Source: Polydactylus sextarius
Taxonomy: Eukaryota > Chordata > Actinopteri > Polynemidae
Assembly: GCA_016801845.1 (NCBI GenBank)
Contig: CM028906.1
Location: 18,723,001 to 18,787,000 of the forward strand
Length of the DNA: 64,000 nt
Direction: 5' to 3'
A model generated the notes under the pieces. The model did no database searches. It worked only from the letters and a program-made list of their open reading frames with translations, and had not been told where the DNA came from. Shown here in pieces: positions 53,901 to 64,000 of the stretch. Both the position numbers and the translations under genes were made by a program. The number at the start of each line of letters is the position of its first letter. The stretch's first letter is position 1.

Positions 53901-56900
53901 TGTTACTGCAACTGATGAATATAATTGTCAAATATTAAATTTATTATATTGAATGTTACGATCACAACATGAATATGTCGTGATTATTTATGTACATTTC
54001 TGCTGACAGGAAACTGTTGGAAAAGAGATTTGATTTTCTCCTGGTCAAATAGAAATTACCAATAAGAAATGTTTTCACTTTCATTCAGGGAAAAAAACAC
54101 CTTAATAAATCAAGAACTAAATAATAAACTTTTAGATGATTGTCTCTTTAGAGTAGGGCAGAATTGGATTTATAGTATTTTTACAATATATATTATAATC
54201 ATTTATTTACACTGGTACAAGTGAACAGATGGTTTCCATAGGGATCAGATGAAGTAAACTGTCAAATATCATATTTAAAATGTTAAAATTCTCAGTTGTG
54301 TTTTGTGTTGCAGTGTTTTTTCTTCTGCTCGTCTGCTTTCAGAACAGAGGGTCGCTGGTTCTGGGTCGGTTTGAACAAGAGAGACCCTGAACATCTGGGA
54401 TCATGGGAGTGGTCCGACGGTTCTCCTGTAAGCTCACAAAGACACTACCTGGTGTTTTATTCATTTTATTTACTCATTTACACTCATTTACAGTTCGGTC
54501 TCATGTCTGTTTAATTTCTTTCTCTCTGTGCAGGTGGTGACGTCGTTCATCGATGATAAAAACGAGGAGGACGACCGCAGGGACTGCGCCGTGTACAGCG
54601 ACCTGACCAACACCATGATGCCGCTTGCCTGCGACGCCAAACACGAGTGGATCTGCAAACTGTCCAGAGGTGAACGACGTTCACAAGATTACTGCTATAA
54701 CAACCAGATCACAGATTTAATCTCAATAAAATCTGGTTTCTCTTTCAGGTGATAAACCGAGAAAACCCTACTGGTACACTGAGCGTGAGTCAGACCTTTT
54801 TCTTTTCACTTCAGCCATTGTTTCACCATACAAACATGAAAAATATTTGCTCAACTACATTTCCAAAAAGTCATTCAAGTCAAGACATTCTTGTGAGCTC
54901 TGGATTTTCTTTCCATGGATCCACATTCCTTTGTTTTTATGTCAGACCCTTTTCTGCAACAACATAGGAGGAGAGACGTGTTTTTAAGTACAAAAAAAAA
55001 TAGTCGAAGATTTTAAGTCATGTGTTGCAGAACCAGAGCCGCAACACATGACTTACCTCTTGTTTAAAGTGTCCTGTGTTATTCTCGTCCTCCCTTCTGT
55101 GTGAAAACAGAGAGCGAACCCTGGGTGTTTTACCGCGGAGCTGAATACCTGGTGGCGAAGCAGCCGTTCAACTGGGACACCGTGTCTTTGGCCTGCGAGA
55201 TGATGGGAGGTTACCTGGTGTCCATTCACTCCAGAGAGGAGCTGCATTTTGTGAAGGACCGACTACGACGGGTACGAGCACACTGTTGTTATACCTGCTG
55301 TTTGATCAGTCAAACTTTAGTTTGATTTAGTAGTTAGATGAAACGCAAGCGATAAAAACAAATCATAATAGGAAGCGATTGTAATCAGTTGATTCTAATA
55401 AATAAAAACTCGATAAAATAATGAATTAGTCAGAGCAGAACATTTTAAAACAGCAAAGTAAATAAATCACGGTCATAAAACGTTGATCAAAAAGCCAAAA
55501 TAATGACAATAATTATTCTTATTATTTCTTTGTATGCCAAAGGTTTTATGACTGAGCCCTGAGGCATTTCACAAACTTTAGCATCATTTTGTAATGTGTA
55601 ATTGTGTAACATGATAACAATGACTCGAGACGACCACACACACTCAAAAGTTCAAGAGTTCAAAAGTTTCTGTTGTTATAACCTGTTTTTTTTATCATTT
55701 AATAAATGTAAATTTAAAATGTTTTATTGAAGAAAACAATAAAAACTTATTTAAAATAGTAACAATCATTATATTTTCCATCCTCTTTTAATTCATACCC
55801 TGGTTTTAAGAAGAAAAAGAAAGAAAAAAAAGACCAACATGTTGCTTGTCGCTCTGTTTTTTTTTTTTTTACAACCAAAGCTGCACGAACAAGTGAAACA
55901 CAAATGAAACACTTGTCTTTCAAACAAATTCAAGTGTTTACAGACGCGCAGTGAAGAGCTGAAACGTGTCTCATATACAGACACTTACACGCTCAATTGG
56001 CTTCGACACGCAGACGAAGAAAAAGGCTGTTGTTGTTCAGCTTCAGCCTTTTGGACCAGACCAAAGAAATCTCTTTTTGAGGCTTGTGAGGGATAAAGGG
56101 AGCAAGATGAGGCGATGAAAGAGGCAAAGCTCAGGCCAAGGAGAGGCTGAATGGCTGAAAGGCCGACCCACCGGCTCAGAGACGACATGGTGGCAAAGAA
56201 AGAGAGTAAACGCAGGGTAAACTTCGTATTCATCTCTTCTCCTCTTCATTCAGCTCTCGCTGGGTCCGACCGACTGGTGGATCGGCCTGAACACGAGGCA
56301 GACTGGAGACGAGGTCAGGTACGTTCAGGAGCTCCTTAAACTTTTTCTGTTCCAGCTGCCGACGCTTTGTGAGGAAACAACCGTCACTGACCTGGTTAAT
56401 GAAACAGTTTCTTTAGGAAATGATCTCATGCTTTCATGATGCAAATTTGAAGAAACAAGCTGCAGGTTTTCAAGGGAAAGACACTTAAATCCAACTGATG
56501 TTTAGCTATAAAATAAATCATTATGATCAAAAAGAATTAGATTTTAGTTACAAAGGAAATGTTTTTTGCATCTGTTTCCCCAAAAAGATATGAAGTAAGG
56601 AGCTTAAATGTCACATAAAGAGCTTTCATGTAAAGATAAGTCGCACTAATCCTGGTTTAGTGACAGATTTCGCTGCAACAAGTCACACGATTGTTTCTGT
56701 TTTTTACACAGATTTGAAGTGTGTGAATAACCTGAATTAAGTAGATGAAGTTGAAGATTTATGAAAAAAAGTTTTTATAGTTTGGCTCATGTTGAAGTTT
56801 TGTGTATTAAACGAACCCAAGAGGATTAATAATGAGACTTAACATGACTCAAGCTTGAGGTCAGTGTGGACCAACGAAGAGGCTGAAACAATGTTGCTAT

Positions 56901-59900
56901 TGATGTTATTATGATTAGTTCTTATTCTTATTCTTCCACATAGAAACAAAGACTCATTTTATTTCCCAGTAAGTGAGTCCATGTCATATGTAGTTGTTGT
57001 AGAGAGAGGTAATAAGTTGCTGTGTCTCTGAGATGGTGTAATCCTCCCACATGGTCACTTTGAAAACACATCACCTTTCGCCTTCCTACGTCATCCTACA
57101 GCCGTGTGGAGCCACTTCTATCTGTGTCCGTTGCTGCTGTTGCTGCTACTGTCTTAGTCTGAATCTGAGACCTCTCTGCCATTTTCATGATCATTCTATT
57201 TGTTTCATTTGTTTGCAGGTGGAGCGACAAGTCAGGTTTAGATTTCCAGAACTGGGCCGACCGGAGCGTCGGACGTGGTCTGGTGAGGAACGGGTTGTGT
57301 GTCTCCATGTCGTCCTCAACAGGTAAAACGCACATGGACGAGCAGAAACACACACTGATGCATGTGTTGTACACATGGACACAGCTACAACATGTGGCGT
57401 GTTGCAGGGAAGTGGACGGCCAAAAAATGCAGCGAACTCCACGGATACGTTTGTAAGAGGAAGACGGTGTCGGTGGTGGAGACGCCCAGAGAGCCGCACT
57501 ACATCGGAGGATGTCCAGAGAAGTGGCTGTACTTCGGACACAAGGTTCTCACAAACATCTGAAGCACACTTACACTCTAGTTTACACCGAAACCAACAGA
57601 TGTGTTTCAATAATAAACATATTTTCAGTGAAATGTCTGTGAAGTGAAACATCTCAGAGTTTTCAGGTCAGAGGTTTTTTTTTTTTTTTGTGTATGTAAA
57701 ATATTTTACATTTATTCATATATTTATTTATATTTTCTTCTGCAACACGTGTTTTTTAAAAGTTTTTTAAAAAATATGCTAATAGCTAACTATATTATAG
57801 TGTGAGAGCTGTGATTACGTGTTAATTCAGAGTCTATAAGTTTTTAAGGACTCTGTTCTTCATGTCCCTAAAGTCGCAGCTGCTTTGCGGTTGAAGCAGG
57901 ATGTTTGTGTTTATATTCGCTGTTCTTCAGCGAATCGACCCCCGACTGATAAATGTTCTGCTGAGTCGACCTCAGTGGAGAGAAACAGCAGCTCATCTTC
58001 TCTTTAACTATGTAGTTTCCTTTAAAATAAACGACTGCGTCGTTGTTTATATCATTTAAAGGGAAAGAAAGTTAATTAATTATATTAAAGAAACTTGACA
58101 AGGTGGATATTTATTACTCTTTAGCACCAGAGGAATGAATGTTATTGAATGAAATAGATGTAGAGGAGTTTTCTCCTCAGGCATAAAATGAGACTTAACA
58201 TGACTCAAGCTTGAGGTCAGTGTGGACCAACGAAGAGGCTGAAACAATGTTGTTATTGATGTTATTATGATTAGTTTTTATTCTTATTCTTCCACATAGA
58301 AACAAAGACTCATTTTATTTCCCAGTAAGTGAGTCCATGTCAAATGTAGTTGTAAAATATTATATAATATATGTAAAATATTATCAGAGGAAATTAGGAA
58401 ACAGCCAAAAGATGAGAATAGAGTGAAATGGTTTTCTATAAGAGTGAAACTCTTGACGCCTACAGTATTTAAATAGTTAGACATTGTATTAAACATTTAC
58501 TTTTACAGATGCTTTGATTGTTCTTTAACTTTAGATCCCAATGCCTGTGAATGAGTCCTGGTAGTGAAAAGTGAACAATAATTTGTGTTTCACATCTTAT
58601 TCATTACACATTTACTTGTGGGTGTTGGTGTGTGTGTGTGCAGTGTCTCCTCCTCCACCTCCCCAACAATCCAAAGGAGGGGAAGAGTTGGGCCGATGCT
58701 CAGTCCATCTGTTCGTCCTTCGACGGTTCGCTGGTCGCAATAGAAGATGAGATTGAGCAAGGTAAAGACGTAGTTACATCAGATGTTCCAGACTCATTAT
58801 TGACACAAGCTGCTCTGATTATTAAATGTTACCTTTCCTGTCATAATAACATTTGCAGCCTACATCACCATGCTGCTGCAGGGCAGCTCTGTGGGCGTTT
58901 GGATTGGACTCATGGACGATGACGACACCATGAAATGGACCAATGGGAAGCCAGTCAGCTACACCAACTGGTCCCCAGTCGAACCTAAGAGCTACCTCAC
59001 TGTAAGATCAGCACACAGTGAATCTGTATGTTTACATATATATATATATATATATTTCTAATTCAAACTCAAGGAGCTTCAGTCACACAAATGTTTTTAT
59101 TCTTCTTTGCTCAAATTTGATGCTTATGTTTATGAATCAGAGTCATTATAAACTGCCAGGGTGTGTGTCTCCTCTCTGTGTGTCATATATGTCCTCCCCT
59201 CAGGAGAAGGAGTGGCTTTATGAATTTGCGGATGAGTCGCTCTGCACAGTTTTGTCCAACAACCACGACTTCCACCTGACGGGGAAATGGTATGATGAGA
59301 AATGCAGTGAAAGTGGGTACGGATTCGTTTGTCAGAAACCTCAAGGTGAGATCCTGTCGCTTGGTTTTACTCCGTCTGTCTGTCTGTTGTGTCTCTATAT
59401 TTAATATTTGTTATGATGCTCATGTTGGTGGCTTTAATTTATGTTTTTTTTTTCTTTCAAACTGTAAGAAAAATGTTGAAATGATGAATATTAATGAAAA
59501 AAGAACTTAGGCTTTTATTGAATGAACTTGGTTCTTAACTATAAATGAACAATCAATCATTTGGGGGAAATTACTGGAGGTTTGAGAGGTTTTATCACTT
59601 TCTTATCTCAGAATTAGATGAGCAGATTGATACCAGTCTCATATCTGTCAGATAAAATGGAAACGCTAACATTAGCATCACTTAAACCATGGGAAAAAAA
59701 AACTAATCAATCATCCATCAGCGTTGTAATAATCTGCCTGATCAGCATCTCCTTCTCCTTCTTCTTCTTCTTCTTCTTCTTCCTCTGTTGTGACAGATAT
59801 TTCCAAACCCCCCACCCACTCCTATCACCACCCCCTCCCTGACAACATCGAGTACAGAACGCGCAGCTATAAGGTTGTTTCTGGCAACATGAGTTGGTAC

Positions 59901-62862
59901 GAAGCGAAACATCTGTGTTTAGAGAAACACTCGGACCTGGTTAGCGTCACAGACGCGTATCACCAGGCGTTTCTCACCGTCCTTGTCAACAGACTGGCTG
60001 TACCGCACTGGATCGGACTCTACAGCCAAGACGTATGTATCCACATGTATAACCGTGTAACGCTGTATTAATTTGCACTGTGGCCAGCAGCTGGTTAGCG
60101 TAGTTTAGCTCAGCTTAGCTGGAAACGAGTCTGACTCTGTCTAAAAGTTAAGAAAACTTGTGTTATTGACACAAGTTATGACATAATTTAGATAATTTAT
60201 TCACTCAGACTCACGGATGAAGTGTTTGGGTTTTTGGGCCAAAGGTCAAAGGTCAGAGACACTGCAACCCCAGAAAACAGATTGTTAGTTGTTTGAATGT
60301 GATTTTTCACAATAAATGTCTCCATATTTTACACAAACGTTTATTCTTTCTCAAAAATGAAGTGATTATATTTTAGAGGTCAAAGGTCAAAGAGATGCAT
60401 TTAAAGCATTTTTCATTTGCTTGTTTTTCCTTTCTCAAAAGAACGGTTTGTGCATGTGTCAGTCACATGTAGACAGTGAAAAACATAAACTTGGAAAATC
60501 ACAACATTTGATGGAATATCACAGTTTGTTGCTGCTCCACCGGTAAAAAGATTTTCCTTGTTAATTTTTTTGCAGTTGCTGCAGAGAAAAGCTTCATAGT
60601 CAGAACAAAAATAGCTCTATAATAATAGAGTTCAGTCTTTTCCCCACAGCTCTGAAGTTTGAGGTAACGTACTATAAAATTGCTCTAACCAGACACCTGA
60701 TGTGTTTTAGTTCAGTTGGTGTTAAACAGTTTCCTGCCAGCGGCTGGTTACAGTTGTCTCAGATGCCTCTGGGGTTTTTCCTTTTGGCCTTTTTTTGTCC
60801 TGAAGAGGTATTTTATTCAGAGGCGTGTGGTTTCCCAGCAGACAGTCAGAGATTTTTAACATTTGGACTCAAGTATCACTGGGACTCTGTGGAACGACTT
60901 AGTCATAGAGTGAAATGAACAAAGGCCACAAGAGAGAGTTCTCAAAAGTATGTTTAACTTCCTAACTAAGTCATTAACATAAAAAGAAACTTGTTTTTTG
61001 TTAAAATTAGTTTTTTATTTAAGTTTTAGATTTTCTTCTCAGATACGCACAGTCCACATGTTGCACAAATCACCTGCATTTACAAACTGTAGGTGTCTTA
61101 TCAGCAATCAGTCAGCTGTGCCTGCACACGTTGACGTCCATTATCGTGATTTGTAAAGTACAAAACCTGTGTTTTCCTTTCAGGACGGCTTCAAATACCA
61201 GTGGTCTGACGGCAGTGACACTGTCTACATGCACTGGGACTCGACCGACGACGATGACGACTTCATTAGAGGAGAGTGTGTCTACATGGATGTGAACGGA
61301 GGCTGGCGGCGAGCCGACTGTGACGCTCTGCTGCCGGGAGCCCTGTGTCATGTTCCTCCTCCCAGTAAGTGTTGCCGTGTTACAAACATCATCATCGTCA
61401 TCATAATGATGCTGTGAACATATTCTCAATCATCTCTTTCTCTTTCTGTCTCAGGCAATAAACTATTTTTAACATATGAGACAGTGTGTCCGTCCTCGTG
61501 GGTGAAGTTCAGACACAGCTGCTACAACTTTGAACCTGTGGTGCAGAAACTCACATTTGAAGAGTCCAGAGAGCACTGCAGGAAGAAAGGTAGGAGTCAT
61601 GAGGTGTGATTAAATGTGTAAAATTAATATTAATATATTAAAGAAGTAGAACATGGTTACATGCTCCCCCTGCAGGTCAAATGAGGAATTGATCAGAGAA
61701 GCTTTTATAAATGTTGTAGTTTCTTGTGACTGTGAAAACATAAAAATAGGAGCAAAAATAGTTTTTATTACGTAAAATATCAAACTGATTTTTTTAAATG
61801 TCACAGTTTTTTTTCGTTTCTGCTGCTTTGCAGTGAACACATCAGACGTCCTGACCATCGAGAGTGAAGCAGAGAACATGTTTATTGAGGAGCAGATGTG
61901 GTCGTCGGGCTTCGCTCATCAACCAGTCTGGTTGGGAATGTATTTCAACATCGACAGTAAGAATCAGACGGTGGCTCTGTATCTGTCAGACGATCACGTT
62001 CTGCCTCCTTCGCAATCTTATTTAATGAAATCCTCTGCTTCCAGCTGACTCCATGTCCTGGGTGGATGCTTCACCTATCAACTACACCAACTGGTTCGGA
62101 AAAGGCCCAGACACTAAACTGCTGAATGCAGACACCTGCGTTACGACCAGGGTGGTGGACAGCGTGTGGCACGTGACGCCGTGCACTGAGAGGCTCGGCT
62201 TTGTCTGTAAAACTGTCTCTGGTCAGTTTGTTTGGCTGCAGCTTGGGAAATTCATAGGACGTCTAAACAACATTATCTCTCTTTTATTAAACTTATAAAA
62301 CACATTTGAAAATTTGTTGTTCCACAACACTGACAGAGACACGATTTGGGAAATACAAATTAAAATAATAAATGAGAAACAGGGTTTTTCATACAGATGA
62401 ATTGTTAAAGAGTTGAGATTTAGAGAGTGAATGTGAGCAGATTTTTTTTTCTTTGTTCACCTTATTGTCTTAACAGCCACAATGTAACATGTCAAATTAA
62501 ATTGTTTGTGCTTTTTTTTGTAGATGCAATAACTGAGGTAGAAGTGGAGCCACTCAATGGTAAAGTTCACCTTTTATTTCAGTCAAGACGCAGAATATGA
62601 TGAAACATTTTCAGTGAATATAATGTGATATTGTTGTGTTTCAGGGTTACATCACGGCGTCATCACCGCTGCTGTGCTAGTGGCCTTCCTGGTTTTTGCT
62701 CTGCTGGCAGGAGCCACGTGGTTCATTTATCGCAGGAACTCGGCGCGTTTCCGTGGAATCCCTGTCCTCAGTAGCGCTTACTACAGACAAACCAGCTCAC
62801 AGGCGTTAGAGTCTGACGGAAATGTGCTGATCACGAACCTGGAGGCACATTCAGGAGAATAA
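44978..62862 (+). CDS. PLA2R1: Secretory phospholipase A2 receptor (M-type), mannose-receptor family
   Basis: Thirty coding exons, in phase: 44978-45170, 46424-46804, 46883-47056, 47358-47522, 47642-47755, 48846-48995, 49320-49514, 49592-49755, 50273-50383, 52313-52425, 52524-52693, 52777-52985, 53722-53864, 54343-54427, 54534-54669, 54749-54784, 55111-55271, 56254-56318, 57219-57322, 57408-57544, 58644-58761, 58859-59001, 59204-59345, 59797-60032, 61184-61364, 61455-61589, 61834-61956, 62045-62221, 62524-62559, 62645-62862. Length is 1,504 aa, or 1,490 from the ATG at 45020, which gives a more usual signal peptide (MLLRVFRC..). Domains: ricin-type CysR (about 65-190), FNII (192-250), eight C-type lectin-like domains (about 250-392, 393-549, 547-690, 695-845, 847-1000, 993-1136, 1137-1275, 1285-1420), TM (about 1437-1459) and a 45-residue tail. 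Eight rather than ten lectin domains separates it from LY75. It binds and internalises secretory phospholipases A2; no EPN/WND sugar-binding set was seen. Confidence 0.95.
46883..47056 (+). other. PLA2R1: PLA2R1 exon 3: fibronectin type II domain
   Basis: A single exon encodes the whole FNII module. It shows the conserved 'GMPCALPFKYNNKWYSEC' followed by 'LLWCSTTTRYD' and 'WGFCP', so the four disulfide cysteines are present. In the family this module binds collagen. It is the best-conserved stretch of the receptor. Confidence 0.93.
48425..48745. repeat. Decayed tandem percomorph repeat (family D), PLA2R1 intron 5
   Basis: Two diverged units, about 48.43-48.54 and 48.60-48.74 kb. Each carries a 'cttgtgaa..' start, a 'c.ttgagg.aat.ttctt' block and a 'ggact.a.g..gaactgat' block; the first ends in 'aaggtcaaaggtcaaggtc'. 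I recall this unit as a common tandem or dispersed repeat of spiny-rayed fishes. It ends only about 100 bp before exon 6. Confidence 0.5.
50703..50987 (+). other. Unassigned 94-codon ORF inside PLA2R1 intron 9
   Basis: The ATG-initiated frame runs to TAA at 50987 and includes 'NEKNVPAGTKWTDMFKRPAV', a non-repetitive coding-like composition. A possible acceptor (GCTGCAG at 50748) and donor (GTTCAG|GTTTTA near 50958) frame most of it. It is in the 1.9-kb intron between the CTLD2 and CTLD3 exons. I do not recognise the product. A retrocopy fragment, a nested gene's terminal exon or chance are all possible. Confidence 0.3.
55014..55055 (+). other. PLA2R1: Perfect 15-bp stem hairpin in PLA2R1 intron 16
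   Basis: Arms 55014-55028 and 55041-55055 are exact reverse complements ('taagtcatgtgttgc') around a 12-nt loop. The 3' arm ends 55 nt before exon 17. Confidence 0.85.
56831..56997. repeat. 167-bp direct repeat, copy 1 (PLA2R1 intron 18)
   Basis: Same length and orientation as 58187-58353, with three mismatches seen by direct alignment. Starts 'aatgagacttaacatgactc' and ends 'tagttgt'. Confidence 0.95.
58187..58353. repeat. 167-bp direct repeat, copy 2 (PLA2R1 intron 20)
   Basis: Lies 1,356 bp downstream of copy 1. Exons 19 and 20 lie between the copies. No target-site-like flanks or transposon ends were seen. Confidence 0.95.
60070..60150. repeat. Family C repeat fragment, PLA2R1 intron 24
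   Basis: Contains 'ggccagcagctggttagcg', 'agctcagcttagctggaaac' and 'gagtctgactctgtctaaaa', blocks of the percomorph repeat also found in RBMS1 introns 2 and 3. Confidence 0.55.
60243..60389 (+). promoter_or_regulatory. Two DR1 nuclear-receptor-type sites, PLA2R1 intron 24
   Basis: AGGTCA-A-AGGTCA occurs at 60243-60255 and again at 60377-60389, both exact direct repeats with one-base spacing (the PPAR/RXR and HNF4 type). A third exact copy is at 48513-48525 inside repeat family D. Motif presence is certain; function is speculative and may be a by-product of repeat sequence. Confidence 0.4.
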
Positions 62863-63625
62863 TGCTCAGCGTCTGTCGCCGTTTCTCCGTCAGGTACGAA
62901 CGCTGCCACAGTGACTCTGTAAAGCTGTGACTCCTCAGGACAGTGGTGAGATGATGACGACGCCGAATTCTTCCTCCACACTGGTGAGAAGGAACCAAGT
63001 CGCTCTCCACAGTTTTCATTTATGCAAAAACGTTGAAATGAGATGAAGGTGCGTGAAGATGTTTGTTGTGTCGACACTGAAGAGAAAAATGAAGAAGGGA
63101 AGTTAGATTCTGAATATGTTTATATAAAAAAAAAAATCCTGCAGCATCAGGATTTGAATCTTTTATAACTGATAAACTTTATGATAACAACAAATAAAAG
63201 TTTTACTTGATAATATTTGAGCAGGTGAAGGAAACTGTTGGTGAATGTGTCAGGGTCAAAAATAAACTTTTATCAACATAAATATGAAGCAGATTTATGA
63301 TCAAATAGAAACTAGACTAAAATAATATTTGTGATATAATTTTTGTTTCATTTATTTTAAAATCCAGGAGCTGTTGGAGTTGTACGTGTGGTACAGCTGT
63401 TTTTTTTTTTTGTTTGTTTGTTTGTTTTTGTATCAGTATTATTTCTGTATTTTTATTTTCATTTCATTTTGAAATATTCCTGCTTTTTTGTACATTAATT
63501 CAAAACAAACAATGTAACAGAAAATGATTGGATTTCTCTTTTTACATTTTTGTCTGGATTCAAAACAAATGATGAAATGTATTTTTCACAACTGCCTTTG
63601 TTAATAAACTGAAAGTAGATGGACT
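62863..63625 (+). other. PLA2R1: PLA2R1 3' UTR
   Basis: AATAAA hexamers lie at 63193-63198, 63261-63266 and 63603-63608, so alternative polyadenylation giving UTRs of roughly 350 to 760 nt is likely. Confidence 0.65.
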
Positions 63626-63639
63626 GATTCATGCAGTGG

Positions 63640-64000
63640 TTTTATTGGTTTATTTGCAAGGAATAATAATAATAAAACTGTTAATTTCTTTAACAGACAA
63701 TGGATAAATTAAATGTCATACGTTGTGACAATCCCGGTTTTATCACTGAATCCTTCTGCGTGAAATAATGGAGAAGTTTACCAGAGGAAAGTCTTTGTGA
63801 AATCCTTCCACCAGTTTCCCTTTTTAGATGTTAAATTACCTCACATCTTTCAGTCTAATAGCACACCGCACATCCACTACTTCCTCTTTATACATCCTCA
63901 TTCATCCAATATTTAAATTTATTTGCAATCTATTTGTTACTAAAATGTTGGATCATTAGCATAAAGGTTAAGATCTTCTTTCTGTATAATTCATCAGTTC
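63640..64000. other. No gene seen downstream of PLA2R1
   Basis: AT-rich sequence without exon-like stretches. In human the next gene in this direction is LY75; nothing of it is visible before the window ends. Confidence 0.6.

Noticed and set aside
61957..62044. Reading PLA2R1 exon 27 onward through its 88-nt intron
   Set aside because: The frame meets a stop almost at once after the intron, whereas splicing GACA|GTAAG to CCAG|CTGAC restores the expected lectin-domain sequence ('MSWVDASPINYTNW').
45020..62862. LY75 (DEC-205) as the identity of the lectin receptor
   Set aside because: Only eight C-type lectin-like domains are encoded before the TM helix; LY75 has ten. Residue patterns in FNII, 'VFHDEKVLMKR' and the tail follow PLA2R1.

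Overview
The window looks like a nuclear chromosome segment from a spiny-rayed (percomorph) teleost fish. The evidence is interrupted vertebrate genes with GT..AG introns, abundant CA/TG and tetranucleotide microsatellites, and fragments of interspersed repeats that I recognise as common in percomorph genomes. Species cannot be fixed from the sequence.

Four protein-coding genes are supported, all by exon-by-exon reading in which splice phases agree from start to stop. On the minus strand is PSMD14 (CDS 8271-10922, noncoding first exon 12408 to about 12500), the Rpn11/POH1 deubiquitinase of the 26S proteasome lid, 310 aa. On the plus strand follow RBMS1 (16242-26424, 13 coding exons, 371 aa, a two-RRM single-stranded nucleic-acid binding protein), ITGB6 (34432-43425, 15 coding exons, 783 aa, integrin beta-6) and PLA2R1 (start 45020 or 44978, end 62862, 30 coding exons, about 1,490-1,504 aa, the secretory phospholipase A2 receptor with CysR, FNII, eight C-type lectin-like domains, one TM helix and a short tail). 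This matches the human 2q24 block PLA2R1-ITGB6-RBMS1-(TANK)-PSMD14, with TANK not detected in the 3.7 kb between PSMD14 and RBMS1.

Layout: 1-8190 has no recognisable gene, only decayed repeats and a 99-nt near-perfect palindrome. 8.2-12.5 kb is PSMD14. 12.5-15.8 kb is a short divergent intergenic region with one unexplained ORF-rich stretch (13.04-13.66 kb). 15.8-28.8 kb is RBMS1 with a long 3' UTR. 28.8-34.1 kb is intergenic, with a probable L1 reverse-transcriptase remnant, long microsatellites and a candidate orphan exon. 34.1-44.25 kb is ITGB6. Only about 0.7 kb, carrying a 140-bp tetranucleotide array, separates its polyA signal from PLA2R1. The last 0.4 kb is empty.

The genes do not form a pathway; this is conserved linkage. 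Items most worth a second look are the altered metal-site loop (Pro to Leu, Gly to Cys) and NPLF tail motif in ITGB6, its 81-nt frame-open third intron, the 167-bp near-identical direct repeats flanking PLA2R1 exons 19-20, the 15-bp hairpin just before PLA2R1 exon 17, an open 94-codon ORF inside PLA2R1 intron 9, and TG-repeat 3' splice sites in RBMS1 and PLA2R1. I found no convincing novel multi-gene system.
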